This document shows, piece by piece, positions 33,636 to 47,300 of a stretch of DNA of 64,000 nt. The stretch comes from Clonostachys chloroleuca (lineage: Eukaryota; Ascomycota; Sordariomycetes; Hypocreales; Bionectriaceae): contig JBANAY010000003.1 of assembly GCA_037952775.1 (NCBI GenBank), positions 25,606,001-25,670,000 on the forward strand, written 5' to 3'. Each line of letters opens with the position of its first letter. Position 1 is the stretch's first letter. The position numbers were made by a program, and so were the translations under genes. The notes below the pieces were generated by a model that ran no database searches, had not been told where the DNA came from, and worked only from the letters and a program-made list of their open reading frames with translations.

Positions 33636-36600
33636 TGGACACGCGGGCTTCCTGCTCGAGTAAGGCTGGAGTATGGTATGGTAATGGTCTGTGTTGAGGG
33701 AGGGAACGTGACAGGCCGGCGTGGGGTCAGGGCAAAACTCCGTCGGAGAGTTCAGAGTTGAGTGCTGAGACCTGCCGCAGCAATGACATAATTTGGGGGC
33801 CGCCTCGTCTGTGCCTTGTAGATGCCTAGACGCAACCTCAGGTACCTCCTGCAGCATGTCCGACTTTTGGGCCCACGGTACATGCCTTGGTTGTTGGCTC
33901 TAACTTGGTGCCCTCACATTAGCCTGCTCTAGAGGTACCTTGTGTAGCGTGATGTAGGTAGGTGGGTGTTAAGTTGGCTCGCAAATTAGTTGCCGTGTTC
34001 ATCACCAGAGCCAACTAACCAACTACCTTGGGCAATACGAGTCCTGGCAGCAAGGTCATGTTGATCCTCTGCTGCAATTTCTCTGTCCAACTCGCACCAG
34101 GCTACGATAGTTTGAGCACACGGCAGTCAACCCCCTCCTCCTCAAAGTCGTATCCCCAATTTTCCAGGCGGGCTAATATGTATCTGCGCCTCGTTCCCTC
34201 GTTCCGACGCATCTCGCATCTACCCAAAGTGGATTGGAGGGGGTGGGTCCTTCCCCCAATCAACCGAGCGGACCAATCGCTACGCTCGACATTGCCCCGT
34301 CTCAGGCAATGCGAGGAAGACTCATATCTCCTACATGATTGAATTGCGGATAAACAGCCCCTCGCGTTGGCAATGAAGTGAAGCCTCGCTGCGTGTCCTT
34401 CCCGTAACGTACTCTTGTCCCGAGCACCTTGCAGAGACACACCAACCTACTTTCCCGCTCGTGCATCCGCAGGCGAAGCCCATCCACTGGGACTGATGGA
34501 TAGGTAGTTGATGCCACACCCCCCTCCTCCACCCCTCTTCCAGGGTCGCGAACCCTGCTGCGACGACTCTATTGCATGTGGTGGGCGCAACAGAATAGGA
34601 TGTGCCTTATGTCGTATGTAGCCGCGACCCCAATCTATACGCCCACGTACCGGCATGCCATTGCACATCAGAAGTGGCCGGCGACGCAACCCTCCAAATC
34701 TCCTGTTCCCATGTCCCCATACTCAGGGCCCTCCTGGGTGCCATTTGGGGGCCAAAACCTCAGGTAGCCATTCCCCTCTGCGCACCACCTCACTCAACAT
34801 GCAAGGCGCTCCTCTGGCCGCGAGTCCTCTGCTCCAGTCCCCCCTTGACCCCGATGCTCCCGAGCAGAGACAAGACGTCAATGGGTTCCAGACAAGGAGA
34901 TCAGAATCCCTGACGTGTTTCTTAAGTCCGTACTGTTCGGTAATAGGACATAGAGAATAGAGAGAAGAGAAAAAAGAAGGAAGAAACATACCCCAGAAAG
35001 GACAGGGCAAGTACTCGCTAGACAAAACAAGCCCAGTCATTCCGCAATGTGCAATGCTCCATGTACATAGTACGGCTCGCCTCAGGCTCTCGCTCGTGCG
35101 AAGGCCACTCACCGGCCGAGGAGAGAGACCTCATGGAGGGGGAGGATCGAGAAAGGCGGGATTGTAGGGGTCCAGCAAACCCACCACCTGTCTCTCCATT
35201 CGCGCACGCGCGCACACTGCGGCACTCGCACATGCCATTCTCCTTTAGCCTGAGCTGGCCGAACGTGCAATTGGCAAGGGAGAGGAGTTCAGCTTGTGAA
35301 TACGGCACCCGGCCGCCGCATCGTAGTACTGCGACCAGTCACCGACATTAAACCTACCATGCCCTTCCCTGCGGACCAGCCAGCTGCAATGCAAATGCAA
35401 GCCTGGTTGCCTTCTCCAGCTGGTTCGTATAAGGTGCGCCCGAGAAGCTGCAGCAAGGCAACCTTCCGGGCCACACGCAACCCGACCAAACCGATCATCT
35501 GGGACTGTCGGTACGGCCTCTCATTCGGTCACGCCTGGCCCCTCCGGCCACCTCTGCCCCCCTTCACGGGCCAAAACAAGAAAGATGGGCAATGCAGCTC
35601 TGTAGATAGCAGATAGTTGCCTGATGGCCAAATCTACACTTTTGCGTACAGAGGGTCGAATGACGTGGTCACCCTACTTCCATTCCTGGGTTGCACGGCA
35701 TTTGTGCGACCCTTCTCCCCTCAAAGGCGCCCAATGAGCTCCCCCAGACGGTCCCTTCCTGAGGTTTCTGTTGGTCGTCGGCGTCCTTGAACTGGCGGGT
35801 ATGAGAAATCGAGCTTGTGCCGAGAGCTGAAGTCCCACATATCCCCGCCTCCCCTGCCCTGCCCGAGCTGCGCAAAAGTCGGGCTGCGGCTTCTGCTGGT
35901 CTCGGCCAATTTCAAGCAAGGATCTGCCTAGTCCTATCATCACTTAATCGGCTCACCAATGGGTTGCAAGGTGGCGGCACGAGACGAAATCTAGTTGGGT
36001 CTGTGGAAGAAAAGTGCAAAAGATTGTCAAGTTTGAGAAAAAAGAATAAGGTCTAGACAATAGTAATATTTCGGGGGATATCCAATCAGTTAAAGCGTTA
36101 AAAAAAAATAGTAAACCAGTTTCCCAATTCCCATCTATGAGTCCCGTCCGTTTCCATGCGTTACTCTGGCCCGAGGCCATCCATGCTCATTCGCAGTGGG
36201 CGCAGTCGCCTTGCCACTGCCCTCATGACCTGTTTGTTCCTCATGCCCTTCCCGGCCCCCCGTTCCCATCCGCGACTCCTCCCAAGAACGCCAATTGCCC
36301 GGCAGATTGCTCGATCCGGCCACAATAAATATAATAAAATTGAAAAAAGAATAATAAGAAAAAGAAATCCCAATCCAGTCAAAATAATATCCCATATTCG
36401 CAACGCTATGCTTCATAAGTTCGTAATCCCAGCCACAGCCATTAGTGTTAAAAAAAAAAAACACAGTAGAGAAAAAAAAAGAGGGCGGGTGCGGCTGAAT
36501 TTCCTGTGCGACCCGCTGAAGAAGAGAAACTCCCATTTTTGATGTTTGGTGGCGTGTTGGTGGTGGTGCTCATGTGACCTTGAGCGTGTAAGATGATGAT

Positions 36601-36685
36601 ATTGATGAGAGTGGTGTCAATGGTAGTGGAGTAGAGTTTGTTCGTCTTTCTTCGTGTGTGTGTTTTCCTTCTTTTTGTTGTGCTG
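33636..36685. other. Intergenic, 3 kb, no supported gene
   Basis: Lies upstream of the CIA30 gene and downstream of the bZIP gene (both minus strand). ORFs around 34028-36542 are short, overlapping and without motifs. The part near 36000-36650 is AT- and A-run-rich and is probably the long 3' UTR side of the bZIP gene. Confidence 0.5.
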
Positions 36686-37730
36686 TTACATCTGCTGAAC
36701 CAGGCCAGGCGATCCGGGCATGGACAGGGGTGTGGTGGGATACTCATACCCAGACTCAGAGCAGGGAGCTGAGTGGTCGTAGGAGTGAGTCAAAGGAGGA
36801 GTCTGGGCGAATACACCAGTCAGTCTATCGAGTCGCATTTGAAGGCGTTTCGGTTGAAATGCTACTCACATGAGGGTTTGACTGGGCGTAGGATCCGTTG
36901 TTGTTCATGTCCACGACGGAGTAGTAGGTAGGGTAAGAGTAGCCGCTGCTGGCAATGCCACTCTCGCTCGAGTACGACTCGCGCTTGAGAGCATCGCTGA
37001 AGTGGGTCATGGGAGGCATGGTAGAGGCCATGGTGGTGGTGGGAGCCATGTAGCTGGGGTAGCTCTCGCTGCCAGTGACAATGGGCTGGTAGGACTGAGA
37101 GCTGCCGTAGGGAGCCATGAGAGTGATGTCGTCAGGAGCGGGATAGGTGGCGTTGGAGTAGGGGAACATGGGAGGAGTGTGGGATCGCTCGCGGCTGTCG
37201 TAGGTGGGAGGGAGGAAGAACTCGTCGTTGCTCTCCATGGGAGGAGTGAACTGCATCTGGGGAATTGACTTGGAAGGAGGGGTCTCCTGCTTCAGAGAAG
37301 CCTTGGTGACGGCTGCGCGCTTGGTCTCGGGCGTGGATGAGTTGGTCTTCTGCGAGTCTGTGCTGTCTGGGGAGCCGGCGCGGCGCTCGAGGTCTTCAAG
37401 GCGGCGCTTGAGCTTCTTGCCTACGAGGACAACCTGTGTTAGTCGAATTGCGCTACTATCAAGGACGGGCAATCGGGTCTTGAGCTTACGGTAGTTGCGC
37501 TGGGCAATCCTGTTCTGAATTCTCCTGCGCTCGGCAAGATCGGAGATCTTGGTCCAGTCCTCATCGGGGTTGGCTGAGCTGCTGAAGGCACTGCTGGTTC
37601 CGCGACCACAGTACTGTCTGGGGGCAGGAGGAGAAGTCCTTGTGAAGGTGGCCTGGGCCGAATGCTGAGGCATGGTGAACATGGGCATTGTGAAGGTTGG
37701 TTGCTGACGGGTGGTGTAAGTGGCCAGCAT
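36686..37730 (-). CDS. bZIP transcription factor with a very short zipper
   Basis: Three exons (37490-37730, 36870-37420, 36686-36802) with introns of 69 and 67 nt join to 302 residues. The first intron splits the basic region: ERRRIQNRIAQRNYR joins KKLKRRLEDLERRAG. The N-x-x-A-Q-R-N-Y-R core is of the Yap/AP-1-like fungal type. Only about two heptads follow before a Ser/Pro-rich stretch, so classical dimerisation would be weak. The rest is low-complexity, rich in Pro, Ser, Tyr and Met, with repeated P-P-M/T-Y motifs typical of activation domains. The last exon adds a 38-residue tail ending in LVQQM. The start at 37730 is the first ATG in frame; an upstream TTG-led extension is possible. Targets unknown. 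Its upstream side is the 14-kb gene-free stretch. Confidence 0.85.
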
Positions 37731-40700
37731 AGAAGATGAGGTCAAGGTAGGCTGAGAGGGAGCAAGGTATAGATGAATTGACTTGAAGCACTAAAGCAAT
37801 GAGAGCTTGACAGAGTGCGTGAAGTAGAAGATAGTTATAAGCAATGAGATACCTTTCCTGGGTTGTTCGTGCAGATGGAAAAGAGGCGGGTGGAGGATGG
37901 GAAGACTGGTTTATTTATCTCCAGACAGAAGCAAAGCCTTCCTGCCCTACGCCGCCAACAATGTACCTGGTTGAACCACCAGGGTGTGGGTGGATGCCAG
38001 ACAACATAATAGCATCTACATACAAGCTCTACCTGGAGATCTCTATCAAGGCTGCAGAGGCGGACTCCAAGCCACACCCCCTGCTGGACACCCTGGTAGG
38101 GGGTGTCGTGAAGGTGCGCAGTTCCCACGGTCTGGGGTGCACAAGGCTACAACTATCACCACCCTCCCACCCTCCCTCACTCTCCCCCCGCTCCGCCTAT
38201 GTGCAAGCAATGGAGACCAGGAGTAACCTCTCAACCAAGCCGTCAGTCCTGGTAATGTCGGACACTCTGTTCTGCCATCGGTAATTTGCCAGGATTTCCA
38301 AATCCCCTCGAATGCCGCCGACTCTTGTCGTCGAAGCTCGTAAAGCAGCCCGACGGGGCTTAACTCCACCGCTGCCCATTGACTGACCAGGATTTAGTTG
38401 GTACTCGAGCGTTTGCCTAGCTAGGCCAGAAACCGTCGCACAGAGGCAGGTGAGTACATACGTACTGCCTCGAACTGTATGTGGGCTAATAATGTCTTGA
38501 TTTGGGCTCTTGTGCGCCAGCGAAAATAGGCAAAAAAGGCTGGTTCCACTCGTTCTAATGATGCTAATTTTGCCCATTTTTAAGTCATGCTGCGGCTGTA
38601 GTGTTGCACCGCCCACTACCCACCACCAGCAAGCCCCATGTTTCTGTGCTAAAGATGGGGGATAAATGGCCCAATACGTAAACGATGGACCTAATTAGTT
38701 CTGCTGTGAGGACAGGGCTCGCAAAATGGACTAATTGACAGGAGGACGAGAAAAGGGTGGCCAAGGTAGAGAGACACAACGTGGTAGCATTTCGTCCCTG
38801 TCGCATACCGTTTGCGTACTGCGTATTTTATTTTGTTTTATTACGATACGCTATTAATACTGATGGTGAACATGCGCGCGAGCACAACCACCCGCACCCG
38901 CACCCGTATCTACCGGCACCGACCAAATCCACACCCACCCAGAGCTCCTGGTGACCTGTGCTCAAATCTTCATTCCAAGAGTCAATGAAGACTGCATAGA
39001 CTCTTCTTCATGACCCATGGCGGGCCTTAGGGCCGCCAGGCCCAGGCAATTTGGTTTTTTTTCCCAGTTGGGTATTATAACTCGTCGGCGTCCCCACCAC
39101 GTGCTAAGCGTTGGTTTGGGTCCTGGGCGGAAGAGAAATTTCCGCCAAGCGTCCCGAGGTGGTTAAGGGGCATAAATTCATGGACTGTGGGGAGGTGCAA
39201 ATGTGGCTAAATTTGGCCACGGCGGGCCTGGGTGGTCGCACCAAGCTACACGTACATACCTACCGGCGTGCGTACACGCCATCGTCTGCCGCTCAAGATG
39301 GAAAGAAAAAAAAGGACATCCACGGAATGAAGCAATGGGAAACAATGTCGGCCGCCACTCTTTTTTCACTGGTGTGCAAAAGTGCTGGGCGATGTACTAA
39401 CGAGCGTACCGCCCCTCCCTTAGCAATGCCAGGCACATCGCACTACCTGTAGTGGAAACTCTCGATCGATGAAATGCCCAGCACCTTTGCATCATCGTTT
39501 GGCACCTCCTTGAACTAGCAGGGAAACGGCTCGCCCGCGGACTTTGGCCCGCGGACATAACAGCAAAGGCACGAGGAGCAGTGACGTTGACGTACGTACC
39601 AGGCCTCGTAATTCGGGGGGGGCAGGTACCTTGCAGTCAACAGCTCCTAATCCGAACTTCTGTGCGTATCATGCCATAGAAATCGGTGTCTAGTTCACCG
39701 CTCCATTTGTGAGACGACACCGACGGTTCATAGGCAAAGTGTCGATAGAGCCGTAGCGATGTAGCGGAAGATGCCATCGGTACAGCTACAGGTACCCGTA
39801 GCTCTATGCAGTGTGTAACCTGCGAGTCGACCAGGGGCCTGGGATGGGGGAAATCTGGGCAAAATGGATGGACGGTCGCTTTGGAGCCTGACCTACCTCC
39901 ACCCTCCCTAACGTTAGTCGACCCAGAGGCGGCCGCAGCTATTTTGGGACGCATTTACCAACCTCCGCTAAGACGGCCGTATGATTGGCTGGGTCAGCTC
40001 CCCCAGCACCCCAAATCTGCATGCTGCTCAATACGACGGTGTGCCAACAAAATAGTAGCAAGGAGAGGAGAGACACCACATTCTCGCGCACCATGTTTCC
40101 TAATTCGCCGAATGTTCAAGACTTACACATGTCGAAGTTATTCTTATCACTGTGCATAGTCTGTTTTTGATGCTGTTACTTTCATTGGGTTGCGTCGTTT
40201 CTCGAAGAACCTTTTGCAAGATACTTTTGCTAGCCTTCCCATCCCTACCGTATAAACGTCCAAGAGCGGAAAGTTGATTTTCCCTGTCTGGTTAAGCGGA
40301 TGCGAGGTCCACATAGCACATGGGCGGGCAGAATGATCTCCCTCAGGGAACAAGATTGTTAATTATGCTATGGGAAAGAGGAAATCATATTGGAGCAAAC
40401 GAGACTGGTGGTTTTGAATATACTACCTGCCAACTGCAGCAACACCACGAGTTATACTACCCAATGCGGACGGCCTGCCAGCATGTTGAATGCACGCAGG
40501 GCCATCACGAACATCACCTGGCGATTGATGCCTAGAAACCACGCGATGATACTGAACGCACATATGCAATCACCAACGCAAATGCTATCAATCACATAGT
40601 CTCCAGCTATAGATGGCGGCAAGATAAGTCAAAATGAAAATGCAGCTATCGCGTTCTAGGCTCGATGTCCGTTCCCACCCCCAATGTGTGAGACTCTCCA

Positions 40701-41415
40701 AGATGGCTGCGTCGGTGCCCCTTCCCAAAGCGTCCATTTAGCCTTCAATGCCATTACGCAACCTGCGATCCAAACATGAAACACCACCCAAAAACCTGCG
40801 CCAAGGTGCCAGTTCATCAAACAAGAGATCCTTCAGCAAAACCGCCCGGCCAATCAGGGCCGCCCAAGGGGACCCGACGGCGGGCGGCCCTCCCCACAGA
40901 ACCTCAAGAGGGCCCCTCAGCCTTACAGAAATGGCTGGAACGCTGCTTGCCGGCAGTGTCATACGGACGTCAAAATCGAGCCTCCGAGCCCCTGGGAAAT
41001 TGCCTACGGAGCACAGCCAAAGTCCCCGCCCCTGATGCCTTGCTTGCTCGCCCTCTGGTTGGCCGTGACCGCCAGCAGGGTCCCACCCCTTAGCCCCTCG
41101 ACCTCGACACTCGACGTCCAGCCAGAGGGTCTAGATACCAGTCCTCCCATTTTACCCGTCCGTCGCCCCTGTATGCACCTGTCGCAATAGGGATACAAGT
41201 TGCGAAGTTGAAAGTCGAAAATCCACATCGACTCCATTTTCAGGGCGCAAACGTTGCACTTGGGTTCTCCGCCTGCTTGCCTTTTTCTTCTTTTTTTATT
41301 AACCTCGCCAAGGGTTCCGCGAAGAAATCGCAGATGGATGGAAGATTCACTCATCCTGACCCCTCCCCGACAGCCCAGCCACGAGGCCGTCCGCCACGTT
41401 ATGCGTCAAGGGTCG

Positions 41416-41431
41416 ACACACACACACACAC
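41416..41431. repeat. (AC)8 microsatellite
   Basis: Eight uninterrupted AC dinucleotides within the gene-free stretch. Confidence 0.9.
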
Positions 41432-44255
41432 GCCCCTTGCTCCCTACATACCCGCACACACCTGCCGTTTGAACCTCCCACCCACCGCCCATTCAAGGAA
41501 CTCGCGATATGGCTTTGACAATCACTTCTCACACACTGCCACGCTACCATGCTCTTTTCGAGCTGTGCCGCCTCCTCCTCGTAGACCATCCTAGCGTGAA
41601 TGACCGGCATCATGCCACCACCATCGTAAACGGTGGACTTGCCATCGTGCTGGGACCCCTCCCCCTTCCCATCAATGCCTACCGGCCCCTCGCTGATCCG
41701 TATCTCGCAAGGACTTACATGAAATGCTCCCGGCGTCTAGGAACCTATCAATCTCCCAGATTCAGGACAGGCCCATCTTGCACCCAACACTCATCGCATC
41801 GGACTCGCATATTACGTACGTTTAGAGTAGCCGAACCTTGTTCACCACCAGGTGGGAGCTGCTGATTGGTCACCGGCACGCTGTTGCCCACCACATCTCT
41901 GCCCTGTAGGGCGTAAACATGCACCAACAGAGCTGTCAACAGACGAGCCGTTGTCCATAGATCTTATTTGTTTAGCTTCCCCTACTACGGCTTTCGGCAG
42001 TCCGTCGAAAAAACGTCTCCCCCGTGACGCCCGATGATGAGAGCCCTAGCAAAAAGTTCCATGGCCCGTTAAGCATTAGCTACCGCCCCCATAACACGAA
42101 CCATCTCCTCCCCGTCGAACTCTCGCTAGCCAGTAAGGAGAAGAGAAGAGACAAAACGACAAACGTGCTTGCTCGTTGTCTGTCATTCGGAGACATATTT
42201 CCACCAAGGCCGACAAGCTCGGACACTTTTTTACCTCGCATCTTGCTAACCAATTCGTTCTAGCAAGTATTATAGCAAGGTATTATGATCCTTTCGGCAG
42301 TTCGACGACCGGTCCCGACCAGTGTGTCACGGATTCGTCATCAAACATCTAGCAACATGTAGTCTCAGTTCCATCACCTCGCACTCTGCCCAATGATGTT
42401 TTCCAATTGGCGGTGGCAGGCTCTCTGATCTCTAACTAACGTCGCCGAAGCCATCCTTGATCTGCCCGCGGGGCGGATTTAGGTGGGTAAGTGGATCATG
42501 TCCCGGCTTTTGCACTGCCGTCACCATGGATGATTAGTGATCTTGGGGGGAAGGCACTGGGAGGGCACAGATCCCAATGCGAGGAGGATTTCCTAAAGAG
42601 GAATTGCTGAGCGCCATGCGGGCAAGGTGGCCACTCGCCCGTGTCAAGGGTTGGTTAATAAAACCATGGTCGGGGCGCCGTACGGCGAATGGAACGTGGT
42701 ATAGCATCAGAAAAATTGCCTGATCGGGCTCGATTGTGCGAGTGGCCCGTCTACGGCTTGAACCCCGATAGGCAAATTTGTCAGTATAGGCAAGGCCCCC
42801 TTGGGACCCAGATGTCAAAGCTTTGGGCGATGGGAGCTTCCGTAGGATTTCTTAACAGGACGGATTATAAACTGAGCTCCCAGACGGCAGTCAGTGATTG
42901 GGAGGGGCCACCGTTTCTGCTGGGTTACAAGGGAGAGGGGCGGCGTACCAGTCGCCTGGCACAAACCCGTCTAAAACGCACAGGGCAAGGCTTCAGCTGG
43001 GACCTGCGCTGGGCCAGTGAGAGCGCAGCATTGGCCCTGGCCAGATCCATGCGACCACCCTGCCCTGGTCCTGATCCTCCAATGATATGTCTCAATAGCC
43101 GTACCCGGTCTAATGGAGGGAGCTAGCACGCTTGTATCAGGCCTCCGCCTTGAACGGGCGGGCGCAGCGGTCACCACAGTGGCCTCCAGCGTGCACTGCT
43201 TTGATAGCGAGGACCCTTGCGGGACAGTGGGTGGATCACGGCTCTCGTCCCTTCGCCAGGTACCGGACACTGGCCGACAACGCTCATTAGTCACCCACAC
43301 CAGCCTTGGAACTGGGGGAGCCAGGCCTCCGGGCTGGTCTAGGACTCGGGTGAGCTTCCCCTGGGACCGGGGACTTTTTTTTGTGCTTATGATCTATTCT
43401 CTATTTCGTGTTTTTTGTCATCAATGGGTGGCCAAGATCAACAGGATATGATTAATGGGCCGCGCGCCCATGACAAATCACGATTCATACCCCAGTGTCG
43501 TCCCCTTGGCCCTTGACAGAGTTCAACAGCAAGAGAGGACGAGATACGTCATGATGGACTTGAGCGATCTTCCAATATCCTACCCTGAACCAGCCACTGG
43601 ACTAGAGAGGAATACGGTAAACTTCTTGTCGGATGACAGCTGCCCACCATCAACTGAAGGTCATTTTGCATTCCAATACCCATCGGCATTCCTTTCCAAA
43701 TCCTGATACTCGTAATATCGCACACACATGAGCACTAGGCGAGGACTATCGTCGAATAAAGTGTGGTTGTTCACTGCTCTCAAATTAGAGTAATGCCGAC
43801 GACCTGCTCAACGTCTGCATGGCACTAGGGAAACCTTCCAGATTGAGTCATAAGGCTAGACACGCTGCATGCTCTGATCCCCCCAATCTCGTTTCAATGT
43901 CAGCTAGACCTAATTGTTCCTTCACGGCACTTCCCCCATGCTCCTCCATGTCCCAATAGCGTACGCAGCGCGAGGAGGATTCAGATGGTGTATCCTGGAG
44001 ACTCACATCGACCTGAGAGAGATTGAAGGCGATGTGCGCATCCATGATCCTTCTCTCCCGGCTGGCAAGGGATGCCGATTGGTGTCAAGGCAAAGGATGT
44101 TTCGGTCCCAGACGGTGGAGTCGGGGAGCCAAGGGGCGGGAGAAGCAATGCCCGCTGTCCGACCCTCCGAGGCTCCGACCGCAGGGCACGTGTCCCCACC
44201 ATGGCCCCCATGTATGATCAGCCTGCTAAAAAGAGCAGCCCGTGAAATCCTAAGC

Positions 44256-44321
44256 GGGCTAAATTCATGAGCAGGCCCTCCGCCCATGTCTCTGCAATGT
44301 GGGCTAAATTCAGCAGCAGGC
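44256..44321. repeat. Spaced direct repeat, two 21-bp copies
   Basis: Copies at 44256-44276 and 44301-44321 start GGGCTAAATTCA and end AGCAGGC, differing at two positions, 24 bp apart. Possibly part of an old mobile element; too short to classify. Confidence 0.6.
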
Positions 44322-47300
44322 TGCGTCACGTTTTCTCTTAGCGGTGGCCCTATAGAGCTCTTTTGGCGCCATAGGCGCCGATCCTAGCGCTTGTCGCTTC
44401 CGACGCCCGGCACCTTACCCAACAGGTGAAGGGCTCTGTCCTCGCGCTGGACCGTTCTGCTAAAACGACGACAGCAGCCTCAGGCTAAGGCCAAGACTAA
44501 AGCAAAAGAACCCTTCCCCTCCACCGTTCGGCCCCTTGATGGGGAGATGTCACACACAAGATGCCAGTCGGCCAACTAGCTGCCTCCAAGCACCCGTGAG
44601 CCTTCGGTCCGTCCACTTGGAATGCATCCCCCTCGGGCGGTGAGGTTATCATTAAACTCTGGGGAGCAATCGCGACGATGGTGTTGATCTTTCGGAGTCG
44701 CCGTTGACGGGCTGGAGTAACTGCAACACAAATTTGGGGTCCGAAAATTGGGGGGTGTGTGGAGATGCTGTGGAGGGATTGGAGGGAACCAGGAGGGAGG
44801 GAGTGTCTGGAGTGGTGCGGTGCGGTGCGGGCACCGTTTGTTCCGCACCTGCTCGTAGGGCTGAAATCCAATCCAGTCGAGGTACCCAGGTTGGTAGGCG
44901 ACGCGATGCACATCCGCAGTACATGCTGCACATACCCTGCATGGTAGTGTAGCAGGCGAGCGGTCATTACACAGACAGCGATGATCCAACCCCATTAACG
45001 AACCACCATCATGCATACGTGCCTACATGCTGCATGGCCAATATTCCAGGGTCGCCGGTATGGGGCTGGTCACAGTCACGCCGTGACTCTGGGCTTCGAC
45101 GTACATGACATACCGACCTTCTGAGCGCAATTGCTACGACTTGACCCCCGACGACGTGCGCATGTCGCAGCCACGGCCCCGAGGCTGCAGCTTGCCCCCC
45201 TGTCCTCTGCAACCATTTCCCTGGGCGCATTAATAAGGCCCCCTGTAGATAGCAGGCCAGCGGAGGGCGTTCCTGTACCGGTGTGGCCCCTCCAGGCCAC
45301 AGCGCCCCAAGGCTGGTCCGCCAGTTTGTGGTGCGGGGAGCCAGCTTTCGCAGCAGAAAAGGCGGAATCACTCTACAGCGCGTCACACACCAACCGACCC
45401 GCGCTACGATGCATGCGGACGGCCGCCCCCAGCACCCGCCACAACACACCGCAACGGGCTCCCCCTGCCGTCCCAGCACTGAGGCTTCCCCTGGCCTCCT
45501 CGTGGCCGATGCTCCTGGTTCCGTGCCATCACTGCCATGGTTAACAGGCGGCACTTGATCTCATTTGCGCATGCATGCAGCCTGTTGCTCCTCAAGATGT
45601 GGATGTGCGTATGCACGCATGGTGCATCCCCCCCCCCCCATCTCGGGACGCCCTACGATGCATGCAACAGAACACGCAAATAGGCTTCCAAAGAAGCAGC
45701 GAGGCGTCTTCAAGGCATACTTGGCATCGAGCAGTCATTCCCGCCTTTTGCTCAGCTGGCGGGGATCTGCCATGGATTGGGGTATCATGGTACATAATCG
45801 GTCGGGGAATGCAGCGCAGTATGCCAACCGCTTCCGCTCGGCGGTTCTTTTTTATTTGCTCAGTAGTGCTAATGTGAAATATTGGCTACCAATGTGTGGA
45901 AGTGCATGCGAGGCTTTGCGAGAGGCGGGCGCGAGGGCGGACAGGCGGGCATGAGAGCTGCATGTCCTTATGGATCGCCGCCCGCTTTGCCCAAGCCAAC
46001 TTCCCTGCTTCGGCCGCCGGTTTGCTACTTTCTCCCATGTCTCCCCCTCGCCTGTTGAAACCAACATCATATCACCGCCCAACAGCCCTCGCAACACAGA
46101 GCTTTTTGTTGAACAAACTAGTCCCTCGAAGCGTTTCTCCATTCCTGTTCTGCCTGAGCGGCCGACATTGGCACTTGTCCTCTCCTTCATATTGGAGACT
46201 GGGTCCAGGAAGCAAGGTACCACCTTGGCAGATGGAATATTTCCCTTTTGGGTAACATAATTCGACGCGATTGCCGCAACCGGGAACTGGGACAGCCTCA
46301 GCGTCCAGCCAGGCACCAAATAAGCAGGCGCCGACTTCCAGAACCTTTCCCTAGAAAAAAGAAACATGCCCCTTTGGATCCTTTATCTGGGCCGTCCCCC
46401 TTTGCTAATTGCGAGGCTGCACCCTGAGGATCCCCCCGTTGAACCTCTGTTCCTTCACGGAGAAGCCTCCCAGATGATCAGCTTCAGAGCGATCGCCTCC
46501 TGGTAGGCATGGCCTGCCATCACTTGAAGAGGATTGAATCTGCGACCACTTTACTCGTTGAGGCTAGCTGCGTAACGCAGCACAGGTACCGGCGTCAGGT
46601 TCAAGCTACTCTAGTACGCTCATCATCATCCTTCCGAAGTCCCCAGCCCTCTGAACATCAAAAGCCTGGAGAAGTAGAGAGCTTGGACTGAGCTAGGGGG
46701 CGTGGTCTTCCATTGTTCTCTGGCCTTTGTCTCTTGGGACGGCCACACTGGTGCGGCGCCCGCCCTCCGCCTCTTGGAGAGCACGTCCTATATCACAGCA
46801 CATGGTGGCAATCCTTAGGGGGCTTTTGGCTCAGCCATCGTTTGGGGGCCGAAGAATGGATATTACTCTGCCGCCCTCTATTCTCTACTGGGCTGCGATT
46901 TGAGTCAAGTGGGTTCGATGGGTGCTTCCTTTGCCCAAGCAAGGGAAAACGATTGGAGATTGCGAGCAGGGGTATCGGGATTGGGGGAGCATCCCCTCTG
47001 ACGCCAGCTCTGTAGAACACCACACCGACGACGATGGCGGGTGCCGTTTGAGAAGTGCAGCACGAGAGCCACCTCGGGGGCATGTCTTATCATTTCTCAA
47101 CTCTCATGGGTTTCAGCCATGGGGCTGGGTTTCGTCATCGCCGTCATCATCATCATCACCAGATCAATCCGTAGGCCTCCATGATGGAGGGTGGTATTAT
47201 CGACACCGCTGTGATGGCTCAGGCCAAAAGTCTTGGACTTAAGCAGGTCCAAACTCCGGCACGCCGGCATGATTGGAGCGAGTGACGGCGAGACTGGGGC

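Noticed and set aside
45009..45554. 181-codon minus-strand ORF in the gene-free stretch
   Set aside because: Composition typical of random GC-rich sequence, with an equally long antisense ORF and no start context or domain.
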